Positions 1-4,894 of a stretch of 6,252 nt of DNA are shown here, piece after piece; position 1 is the stretch's first letter, and each line of letters starts with the position of its first letter. The stretch is from the NCBI GenBank assembly GCA_947176045.1, contig CAMWPF010000092.1, positions 1-6,252 of the forward strand, given 5' to 3'. The notes beneath the pieces are model-generated. The model had not been told where the DNA came from. It saw nothing but the letters and a program-made list of their open reading frames with translations, and did not search any database. Both the position numbers and the translations under genes were made by a program. Source of the DNA: an uncultured Treponema sp. GTDB taxonomy: Bacteria; Spirochaetota; Spirochaetia; Treponematales; Treponemataceae.

Positions 1-1380
1 GCGCAGGAGCCGCTCGAATCCCAGTCCGAATCCCGAATGCGGCACCGAGCCGAACTTCCGCAGGTCCAAGTACCAGTTGTAGTTCGTCATGTCCATGTTG
101 CGGGCGCGGCAGGCTTCCAGAAGCCGGCCGTAGTCCGCCTCGCGCTCGCTGCCGCCGATGATTTCGCCCAGCCCCGGAACGAGGACGTCCACCGCCCTCA
201 CCGTCCTTCCGTCGTCGTTCAGCTTCATATAGAACGCCTTGATGTCCTTCGGATAGTCGTAGAGCATGACCGGGCATTTGTAGATATGCTCCGTGAGGCA
301 GCGCTCGTGCTCCGTCTGCAAGTCGCAGCCCCAGTACGGCTTGAATTCAAACTGGTCGGCGCGCTTTTCAAGCTCCGCCACCGCCTCCGTGTAGGAGACG
401 CGCTTGAACGGCGCCCCGGCGACGCTGGAAAGCATTGCAATCAGCCCCGGCTGCACCCGCTTGTCGAAGAATTCCAAGTCGCTGCGGCACTTCTCGAGCG
501 CCCATGTGAGGAGGTGCTTGACGAACTCCTCCGCGATGTCCATGTCATCGTCCAAGTCGAAGAACGCCATTTCCGGCTCGATCATCCAGAATTCCGAAAG
601 GTGGCGCGGCGTGTTTGAGTTCTCGGCGCGGAACGTCGGCCCGAACGTATAGACGCGGCTCAGCGCCGTCGCGAGCGTCTCCGCTTCCAGCTGGCCGCTG
701 ACCGTCAGGCCCGCCTTCTTTCCGAAGAAGTCCCTGCCGTAGTTCACCAGCTCCGCCGCCGTTTCCGGGGACTTTCCCTTCGCGCCTGCCTTGACCGCGG
801 TTTCGGCAAGCGCTTCCAGCGAAAGCGTCGTTACCTGGAACAGCTCGCCCGCGCCCTCCGCGTCGCTGCACGTGATGATGGGCGTGTTGACATACTGGAA
901 GCCGCGCTCCTGAAAGAATGAATGGACGGCGAACGCCATCTGGTTGCGCACCCGGAAGACCGCGCCGAACGTGTTCGTGCGCGCGCGGAGGTGGGCGTGC
1001 TCCCGCAGGAATTCCATCGACGTCGCCTTTTTTTGCAGCGGATAGCTGTCCGTCGGGCATTCGCCGAGGACGGCGAGCGTGCAGAGCGTTACTTCCACCG
1101 CCTGCCCGCTGGCAGGAGACGCGGTGAGCAGCCCTTCCGCACGGACGGAGGCGCCGGTCGTAATCTTTTTCAAGCTTTCTTCTATATTAATTGCGTCGGC
1201 GCCGTCCGCAGGGGCGGAGCGGTCGAACGTGAGCTGGATTGAGGCGAAGCAGCTGCCGTCGTTGACATGAATGAAGACGAGGTTCTTGGAATCGCGCGCC
1301 GTGCGCACCCAGCCGCACACCGTAACGCGCCGGCCGTCGGGATTGGAAGTCAGAATGTCTTTGATAAGTTCGGGTTTCAT
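1..1380 (-). CDS. asnS: Asparaginyl-tRNA synthetase, C-terminus cut by the window edge
   Basis: Class IIb aminoacyl-tRNA synthetase that charges tRNA-Asn with asparagine in the cytoplasm. The frame is open for 460 codons from the ATG at 1380 to base 1. An N-terminal OB-fold anticodon-binding domain (about residues 18-110, beginning VTVCGWVRTARDSK) is followed by the catalytic core. Motif 1 lies around residues 141-170 with its proline at P167. Motif 2 is FRAENSNTPRH at 250-260, followed by EFWMIEPE at 263-270. Motif 3 is GFGLGFERL at 450-458. NSNTPRH and the LTVSGQLEAETLA stretch match AsnRS rather than AspRS or LysRS. By comparison with the E. coli protein as I remember it (466 aa), about 24 C-terminal residues lie outside the window. 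The start is the first ATG of the family-like N-terminus. It has no good Shine-Dalgarno, and a promoter-like sequence sits right next to it. The gene follows the esterase after a 71-bp gap on the same strand. Confidence 0.97.
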   Translation of the reverse strand, partial: MKPELIKDILTSNPDGRRVTVCGWVRTARDSKNLVFIHVNDGSCFASIQLTFDRSAPADGADAINIEESLKKITTGASVRAEGLLTASPASGQAVEVTLCTLAVLGECPTDSYPLQKKATSMEFLREHAHLRARTNTFGAVFRVRNQMAFAVHSFFQERGFQYVNTPIITCSDAEGAGELFQVTTLSLEALAETAVKAGAKGKSPETAAELVNYGRDFFGKKAGLTVSGQLEAETLATALSRVYTFGPTFRAENSNTPRHLSEFWMIEPEMAFFDLDDDMDIAEEFVKHLLTWALEKCRSDLEFFDKRVQPGLIAMLSSVAGAPFKRVSYTEAVAELEKRADQFEFKPYWGCDLQTEHERCLTEHIYKCPVMLYDYPKDIKAFYMKLNDDGRTVRAVDVLVPGLGEIIGGSEREADYGRLLEACRARNMDMTNYNWYLDLRKFGSVPHSGFGLGFERLLR

Positions 1381-1387
1381 GGATTCC

Positions 1388-1416
1388 ACTCTAAAACTTT
1401 CTGCAATCTTTTTCAA
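1388..1416 (-). promoter_or_regulatory. Candidate sigma70-type promoter for asnS, abutting the start codon
   Basis: On the minus strand TTGAAA (1416-1411) is followed after exactly 17 bp by TAGAGT (1393-1388). Only 7 bp separate the -10 box from the ATG, so a normal start point would fall at or within a base or two of the start codon. The -35 matches consensus at 5 of 6 positions and the -10 at 4 of 6. The flanking DNA is AT-rich, so chance resemblance is possible, and read-through from the esterase gene is an alternative. Confidence 0.4.
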
Positions 1417-1451
1417 TATCCATGATTTTTCAGCGGCATATTTTAAGGGCG

Positions 1452-2324
1452 TCAGCCGCTGACGATTCCGATTTCGACGAGCCACTGCCACAGCGCGTCG
1501 TTCCAGCGGAACTCCTTCATGAATTTGTTGTCGAGCATTCCGAATCCGTGCCTGCCCCAGTCGTATATGGCGATGCGGCAGCTGACTCCCTGCTTCTGCA
1601 TTGCGTCGTACAGGGCGAGGCTGTTTCGGTAGTCAACGACGTTGTCGTCCTTTGCGACGACGATGTAGGACGGCGGCATGTCGGCGGGAATCTGAAGCTC
1701 CATGGAAAATTCCGCCTTCCTTTCGTCGCTTTGATCCTTTCCGAGCAGGCTTTTCCGCGACCAGCGGTGCGCAAGCTCGTCCTGCATGGAGACCACCGGG
1801 TACACCGGAACGACGAAGTCCGGGCGGAGGCTCGCCTCATGGACGATGCCGAGGGCGGAAAGCTCGTCGTGGGACGAATGGAACGCGCCCGCCATCGTTA
1901 CAAGGTGTCCGCCCGCCGAATAGCCGATAACTCCCACCTTGTCCGCGTCGATTCCGTAGCTGTCCGCGTCCTCCCGCACAATCTGAATGGCGCGCTGGAT
2001 GTCCTGCAGCATTTCCGGATGGTGGTGCCCGCCTTCCGCGGTGCGGTAGCGCAGCATGAACGCGGAAACGCCCTTCTTGGCGAACCAGTCCGCCGTCTTG
2101 TAGCCTTCGTTGTACAGCCCCAGATGGTGGTAGCTTCCGCCCGGGCAGATGATGACGGCGGCGCGCTGGCCTTCCGCCTCCGGCGCGTGGTAGTACAGCT
2201 CGACGCGCTTTTTTTCCATAGATGCGACGCCGTTCCAAATCAGGATGGGGCGCCCGCTTTTGGCGGACGCCGTGGCGCCGCAGCATATCAGCAGCGCGGC
2301 GCAGATTTTCGCGCGAAATTTCAT
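1452..2324 (-). CDS. Exported alpha/beta-hydrolase, acetyl-xylan-esterase/lipase-like
   Basis: A 290-residue serine hydrolase predicted to remove ester groups (acetyl, feruloyl or similar), probably from carbohydrate, outside the cytoplasm. Residues 1-21 form a Sec signal peptide: MKFRAK, then a hydrophobic stretch, with an ASA-K cleavage site near A21. The mature chain has the alpha/beta-hydrolase order. An oxyanion-hole motif PGGSYHHL (61-68) comes first, then the nucleophile elbow GYSAGGH with Ser136, an acidic residue in AKDDNVV (Asp226/227), and His259 in GRHGFGM. This PGG(S/G)Y plus GxSAGGHL pattern is typical of the Aes/acetyl-xylan-esterase-like group, but substrate cannot be read from sequence. 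An in-frame ATG 40 codons upstream (2444) is rejected: it has no ribosome site, would bury the signal peptide, and overlaps the dfx promoter. The chosen ATG also lacks a clear Shine-Dalgarno and may be leaderless. C14 is not a lipobox cysteine because Ile precedes it. Divergent from dfx. Confidence 0.88.
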   Translation of the reverse strand: MKFRAKICAALLICCGATASAKSGRPILIWNGVASMEKKRVELYYHAPEAEGQRAAVIICPGGSYHHLGLYNEGYKTADWFAKKGVSAFMLRYRTAEGGHHHPEMLQDIQRAIQIVREDADSYGIDADKVGVIGYSAGGHLVTMAGAFHSSHDELSALGIVHEASLRPDFVVPVYPVVSMQDELAHRWSRKSLLGKDQSDERKAEFSMELQIPADMPPSYIVVAKDDNVVDYRNSLALYDAMQKQGVSCRIAIYDWGRHGFGMLDNKFMKEFRWNDALWQWLVEIGIVSG

Positions 2325-2330
2325 ACCGGA

Positions 2331-2359
2331 ACTGTATACGATGGAAATCAATCCGTCAA
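2331..2359 (-). promoter_or_regulatory. Candidate sigma70-type promoter for the esterase gene
   Basis: On the minus strand TTGACG (2359-2354, 5 of 6 to consensus) is followed after 17 bp by TACAGT (2336-2331, 4 of 6). An alternative -10, TATACA, has 15-bp spacing. The -10 ends 6 bp before the ATG at 2324, so transcription would start at or next to the start codon. No AGGA or GGAG sequence lies in the intervening bases. Confidence 0.5.
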
Positions 2360-2398
2360 CTGCCGTCCGGCCGCCGCTCCCGCCGCGCACGAATTTCC

Positions 2399-2427
2399 TT
2401 GCACAACGGGTGTTCCGGCAGTATATT
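2399..2427 (+). promoter_or_regulatory. Sigma70-type promoter for dfx
   Basis: TTGCAC (2399-2404), a 17-bp spacer and TATATT (2422-2427). The expected start near 2434 leaves a leader of about 22 nt carrying the Shine-Dalgarno AAAGGAG at 2443-2449, 6 nt before the ATG. It faces away from the esterase promoter within the same 131-bp intergenic region. I could not identify a clear operator palindrome. Confidence 0.65.
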
Positions 2428-2455
2428 TTCTGTAACACAATCAAAGGAGCGAATC

Positions 2456-2839
2456 ATGAAGGAACTGAACTTTTTTATCTGCAAGCAGTGCGGCGATATG
2501 GTGGAGAAAATCAACGATGTCGGCTGCGATCCGAGCTGCTGCGGCGAGCCGATGAAGCCGCTCAAGGCGAACACTTCTGACGGCGCGACCGAGAAGCACG
2601 TGCCTGTCATAACTGTGGACGGAAGCGCCGTTTCCGTCGCCGTCGGCTCTGCGCCGCACCCGATGGAAGCCGATCATTATATCGAATGGATTGTCATCTT
2701 GACGGACAAGGGCGTCCAGCGCAAGCACTTGAAGCCGGGCGACAAGCCGGAAGCCGTCTTCGCGCTGTCCGCCGGCGAGACGCTGCTCGCCGCATACGAA
2801 TACTGCAACAAGCACGGCCTGTGGAAGGCGGAAGCGTAG
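2456..2839 (+). CDS. dfx: Desulfoferrodoxin (class I, two-iron superoxide reductase)
   Basis: A 127-residue cytoplasmic superoxide reductase. It reduces superoxide to hydrogen peroxide without releasing O2, the usual strategy of anaerobes, and takes electrons from rubredoxin or a similar carrier. The N-terminal desulforedoxin-like domain carries Cys9, Cys12, Cys28 and Cys29 (CKQC and CCGEPM), ligands of the rubredoxin-type Fe centre I. The neelaredoxin-like domain carries the centre II set: Glu46-Lys47-His48 (EKHVPVI), His68 in HPME, His74 in HYIEWI, and Cys117 and His120 in YEYCNKHGLWK. This is a complete His4-Cys site with the catalytic lysine. Length and ligand spacing match class I desulfoferrodoxins closely. 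The start is fixed by AAAGGAG 6 nt upstream. The gene is monocistronic, with its own promoter and terminator and no rubredoxin partner in the window. Two- or one-domain neelaredoxins are excluded by the four cysteines. Confidence 0.97.
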   Translation: MKELNFFICKQCGDMVEKINDVGCDPSCCGEPMKPLKANTSDGATEKHVPVITVDGSAVSVAVGSAPHPMEADHYIEWIVILTDKGVQRKHLKPGDKPEAVFALSAGETLLAAYEYCNKHGLWKAEA

Positions 2840-2855
2840 CGTTCCGCGCCTTGAC

Positions 2856-2890
2856 GGGGGATTGCAGGAGCCTGCAATCCCCCGCTTGTT
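2856..2890 (+). terminator. Intrinsic terminator of dfx
   Basis: A perfect 12-bp inverted repeat, GGGGGATTGCAG (2856-2867) with CTGCAATCCCCC (2872-2883), has a 4-nt GAGC loop and starts 16 bp after the dfx stop. It is followed by the T-rich stretch GCTTGTTTT. The T-tract is imperfect, but the stem is very strong. The minus-strand side has no T-run, so it should act in the dfx direction only. Confidence 0.75.
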
Positions 2891-2920
2891 TTCCGGCGGC
2901 TGCGCCGGATGCTGCCGGAA
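2891..2920. repeat. Inverted repeat/hairpin between two terminators
   Basis: TTCCGGCGGC (2891-2900) can pair with GCTGCCGGAA (2911-2920) as a 10-bp stem with one G-T wobble and a 10-nt loop. No T-run follows on either strand, so it is not a canonical terminator. It fills the space between the dfx terminator and the tRNA terminator. Confidence 0.5.
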
Positions 2921-2935
2921 TCCCGCCGCGCGCAT

Positions 2936-2968
2936 AAAAAAGGCTCCTGCCGTCCGACAGAAGCCTTT
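2936..2968 (-). terminator. Intrinsic terminator of the tRNA-Lys gene
   Basis: On the minus strand AAAGGCTTCTG (2968-2958) pairs with CAGGAGCCTTT (2949-2939) as an 11-bp stem with one G-T wobble and an 8-nt loop, running into six Ts (2941-2936). The stem begins one base after the mature tRNA end, so the primary transcript has almost no spacer and needs 3' trimming. Confidence 0.8.
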
Positions 2969-2969
2969 G

Positions 2970-3042
2970 TGAGCTATGATGGATTCGAACCATCGACCCA
3001 CGCCTTAAAAGGGCGTTGCTCTACCTGCTGAGCTAATAGCCC
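2970..3042 (-). tRNA. tRNA-Lys (anticodon TTT)
   Basis: A complete 73-nt cloverleaf on the minus strand. The acceptor GGGCTAT pairs with ATAGCTC (one G-T wobble). The D-arm stem is GCTC/GAGC. The anticodon stem ACGCC/GGCGT encloses the loop CTTTTAA, giving anticodon TTT. A 5-nt variable loop follows, then the T-arm GATGG/CCATC with loop TTCGAAT. The discriminator base is A, and the next bases are CAA, so the 3' CCA is not encoded and must be added by tRNA nucleotidyltransferase. A near-consensus promoter lies just upstream and a terminator directly downstream, so it is a single-gene unit. Confidence 0.97.
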
Positions 3043-3055
3043 GCGAATGGATGTC

Positions 3056-3084
3056 AGTATAGTCCCTAATGCAAAAAGTGTCAA
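3056..3084 (-). promoter_or_regulatory. Promoter of tRNA-Lys
   Basis: On the minus strand TTGACA (3084-3079, perfect consensus), a 17-bp spacer and TATACT (3061-3056, 5 of 6). The predicted start is about 6-7 bases before the tRNA 5' end. The -35 and spacer are duplicated 49 bp further upstream. Confidence 0.85.
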
Positions 3085-3135
3085 TAACGCCGCCTCAGTA
3101 TCTTCATAGGGCACCTAATGGAAAAAATGTCAATA
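3065..3135. repeat. 22-bp direct repeat of the tRNA promoter -35 region
   Basis: Two copies, 3065-3086 and 3114-3135, each begin CCTAATG, contain an A-run and end TGTCAATA. They match at 20 of 22 positions with a 49-bp period. On the minus strand each copy carries TTGACA followed by the same spacer. Only the tRNA-proximal copy has a good -10. At the same distance the upstream copy has CCTATG (or TATGAA at 19 bp), so it looks like a decayed promoter duplicate. Confidence 0.75.
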
Positions 3136-3159
3136 GCTTTTTCGTGCTTTTTTGAACGG

Positions 3160-3188
3160 TTGACAAAATGAAATGAATAATATATTTT
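3160..3188 (+). promoter_or_regulatory. Candidate promoter of the lipoprotein gene
   Basis: TTGACA (3160-3165, perfect) is followed after 17 bp by TATTTT (3183-3188), or after 15 bp by TATATT (3181-3186). The spacer is AT-rich. The start would fall near 3195, giving a leader of about 40 nt that includes the Shine-Dalgarno. It points away from the tRNA promoter. Confidence 0.6.
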
Positions 3189-3221
3189 AGTGCAAAATAC
3201 AGTGCGGCGCGTTCTGCCGCG

Positions 3222-3228
3222 AAAGGAG
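3222..3228 (+). promoter_or_regulatory. Ribosome binding site that fixes the lipoprotein start
   Basis: AAAGGAG lies 6 nt before the ATG at 3235, identical in sequence and spacing to the dfx site. It rules out the in-frame ATG at 3190, which lies within the predicted promoter and start-point region and would add 15 residues ahead of the signal peptide. Confidence 0.85.
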
Positions 3229-3234
3229 TTTTGC

Positions 3235-3963
3235 ATGAAAAAGATGATTTTGAAGGCGGCGGCGTGCGCTGCGCTTGCAACGGCGATGGTTCTGACAGGA
3301 TGCTCAAGCGACGAGGGCGGAGACAGCGACATCATTTCTGTAAAAGGAACTAGTGCATCCATTTCTTCTTTGAATGATAGTGGAGAAACACGTAAACGTG
3401 GATTTGCTACAATAAGAGCTACGGAGAAATCTGCTGCTGATTGTACAATTGTTATGAACAATGCTAAAAATAATGGTTCTAGCGTTATGGGATTTGTATT
3501 TGATGAGCATGAAGGCAAAGATGCTGACGGTGCAACGATTTATGATTTTTATCTTGCAGGTGTAAGGTATTACAGTGGCAAACCGCAGTATTATCTTTCA
3601 CATTTTGAAAATGTGAAATCTTCTGAGCTTACAGGTTCTCAGGATTCTTTTGGTAAAGAGACAGCAATTGTAAAGGGAACCACTACTGCTTATGCAGATT
3701 TGCCCGACTCTGTTATGAATGGGGATGACTTGACAGTTACAGTTTCTGTTACCCAGGCTGATACTGGAAAATATGTTGTAACTTTGAAAAACAAGAATCT
3801 TGATCCTGTTGAGCCGGTAGGTAGTGTTGGTACTATTGATTTGAAAGATGGAAAGCAGCAGGGCAAAATTGGCTTTTATGCTATGATTACAAAAGATAAT
3901 GAACTTAATGGTGAGTGGACGCTTGCTAATATTAAAGAAGCTGCTGAAATCGTAGAAGAGTAA
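3235..3963 (+). CDS. Putative lipoprotein of unknown function with an AT-rich ectodomain gene segment
   Basis: A 242-residue protein; I do not recognise the family. The N-terminus is a lipoprotein signal: MKKMILK, a hydrophobic Ala-rich core, and lipobox LTGC with the lipidated cysteine at Cys23. A short polar tether SSDEGGDSD follows. The rest is probably extracytoplasmic and beta-rich, with alternating motifs such as GFVFD (86-90), YDFYLAGVRYY (103-113), PQYYLSHFENV (117-127), DLTVTVSV (165-172), KYVVTLKN (179-186), KIGFYAMI (211-218) and GEWTLANIK (226-234). The order of strands, with a closing GEW-x-LANI, vaguely recalls concanavalin-like jelly-roll domains of glycan-binding proteins. This is inference only. 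The only other cysteine in the mature chain is Cys70. Codons up to about residue 32 are GC-rich (56 of 96 bases G or C). From residue 33 on they turn AT-rich (21 of 60 and 20 of 60 in two lines counted), unlike all neighbours. Monocistronic, with its own promoter and terminator. Confidence 0.85.
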   Translation: MKKMILKAAACAALATAMVLTGCSSDEGGDSDIISVKGTSASISSLNDSGETRKRGFATIRATEKSAADCTIVMNNAKNNGSSVMGFVFDEHEGKDADGATIYDFYLAGVRYYSGKPQYYLSHFENVKSSELTGSQDSFGKETAIVKGTTTAYADLPDSVMNGDDLTVTVSVTQADTGKYVVTLKNKNLDPVEPVGSVGTIDLKDGKQQGKIGFYAMITKDNELNGEWTLANIKEAAEIVEE

Positions 3964-3984
3964 TCCGCATTTCCGCAGGACAAG

Positions 3985-4014
3985 ACGGGCGCCTTCCGGC
4001 GCCCGTTTTCTTTT
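3985..4014 (+). terminator. Intrinsic terminator of the lipoprotein gene
   Basis: CGGGCGCC (3986-3993) pairs with GGCGCCCG (3998-4005) around a TTCC loop. One more A-T pair extends the base of the stem, and TTTTCTTTT follows directly. It lies about 20 bp after the stop and separates this gene from convergent manA. Read from the minus strand the same hairpin lacks a T-run, and I see no convincing terminator for manA in 4015-4075. Confidence 0.9.
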
Positions 4015-4075
4015 CCCCGCTTTTCCCGATGCCGTCCGGCGCAGATATGCCGCCCCGGTGCCTGCGGACGCACTG

Positions 4076-4894
4076 CTAGCCGTCGTGCCTGCCGCAGCGG
4101 ATGCGGAGCAGCGAAAGCGTGCCCTCCACGGTGATTTTGTCGCCGGGCGCGACGGCGTGGAGCTGTTCCGGGGCGAGCGCGAGGCGCCCGCCTGTGGCGC
4201 AGTCCGTGATGGCGCCGGAGCCTTCGAGGACGAAGAGGAGCTGCCATGATTCTGGCGCGCGTTCGCCGGATGCGCGCATGCTCCAGCCGCCGCGGACGTC
4301 CAGCCGTTCCAGTGAAAAATACTCGCAGGAAAAGCTGCCCGGAAACGGAGCGGCGCCGGGCGAGCGTTCGCGCCGCGCGACGCGGAGTGCCTTTTCAATG
4401 TGGAGTTCGCGTCCGCGCCCCCAGTCGTAGAGGCGGTAGGTGGTGTCGCACGACTGCTGGACTTCGAGGAGGCGCATTCCGGCGCCGATGGCGTGGACGG
4501 TTCCCGCAGGAATGAAGACGAAGTCGCCCCGCGCGACAGGGACTTCCTCCAGAAGCGCGGCGACAGTGCCGTTCCTGACGGCGGCCTCCAGTTCTCCGGC
4601 GGAGCAGGCGTGGGAAAACCCGCTGATGAGGCGCGCGCCCGGCTCGGCATCAAGCACGTACCAGCATTCGGTCTTGCCGCGGCATTCCGCGCCTTCCAGC
4701 TGCGCCGCGGCGCGGTCGTCGGGATGCACTTGGACGGAAAGTCGGTCGTCCGCCTGGATGATTTTGACGAGGAGCGGATAGCCGCCGCCGAGCGCCGCCG
4801 CAAAGTCCGGCTGCGTTCCGTTGGGATGGGTGGAGGCGAGCCAGCGCTCGCAGCCCCAGATTTTCTTCAGTTCGATGGGCGCGGGCTGCATCAT
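4076..4894 (-). CDS. manA: Mannose-6-phosphate isomerase, class I, short form
   Basis: A zinc-dependent cupin isomerase interconverting mannose-6-phosphate and fructose-6-phosphate in the cytoplasm. It links glycolysis to mannose use and GDP-mannose supply. The 272-residue protein shows the type I metal-site set: Gln55 and His57 in SVQVHPDD, Glu76 in GKTECWYVLD, and His134 in IPAGTVHAIGAG. The motif QQSCDTTYRLYDWGR (146-160) contains the conserved Arg154. A second cupin-like half follows to the C-terminus (LLFVLEGSGAI, LHAVAPGDKITVEG). It resembles the compact Bacillus-type ManA but is shorter than its roughly 315 residues. Most of the loss is before the HPDD motif, where His57 sits about 40 residues earlier than in B. 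subtilis as I recall it. The first of two tandem ATGs forms a 4-bp ATGA overlap with the upstream nucleotidyltransferase stop, implying translational coupling. The local Shine-Dalgarno is weak (GGGA). Confidence 0.93.
   Translation of the reverse strand: MMQPAPIELKKIWGCERWLASTHPNGTQPDFAAALGGGYPLLVKIIQADDRLSVQVHPDDRAAAQLEGAECRGKTECWYVLDAEPGARLISGFSHACSAGELEAAVRNGTVAALLEEVPVARGDFVFIPAGTVHAIGAGMRLLEVQQSCDTTYRLYDWGRGRELHIEKALRVARRERSPGAAPFPGSFSCEYFSLERLDVRGGWSMRASGERAPESWQLLFVLEGSGAITDCATGGRLALAPEQLHAVAPGDKITVEGTLSLLRIRCGRHDG

Noticed and set aside
37..618. Plus-strand frames of 80-190 codons opposite asnS
   Set aside because: They lie antisense to the AsnRS catalytic core, whose motifs 2 and 3 are read on the minus strand without interruption.
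2282..2324. Lipobox in the esterase signal peptide (LLIC)
   Set aside because: The residue before the cysteine is Ile rather than Gly, Ala or Ser, and a good signal peptidase I site ASA-K follows.
1422..2435. A 337-codon plus-strand open frame opposite the esterase gene
   Set aside because: It is the antisense shadow of a clear hydrolase with catalytic motifs and signal peptide. Its translation is rich in Val, Arg, Ala and His with no recognisable domain, as expected from GC-rich third positions on the other strand.
2325..2444. A longer esterase start at 2444
   Set aside because: It would put 40 unrelated residues ahead of a good signal peptide, has no ribosome site and overlaps the dfx promoter.
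2970..3234. tRNA-Lys as an integration site for an island carrying the lipoprotein gene
   Set aside because: The AT-rich gene lies on the 5' side of the tRNA. There is no integrase and no repeat of the tRNA 3' end. The only nearby repeat is of the promoter.
3235..3963. Diversity-generating retroelement target, as known for a treponemal lipoprotein
   Set aside because: No C-type-lectin-like C-terminus, no template/variable repeat pair and no reverse transcriptase is visible in the window.
3598..4803. A 401-codon minus-strand frame across manA and the lipoprotein gene
   Set aside because: It runs out of frame through manA and antisense through the terminator and the lipoprotein gene. Its Ser/Arg/Ala-rich product is composition-driven.
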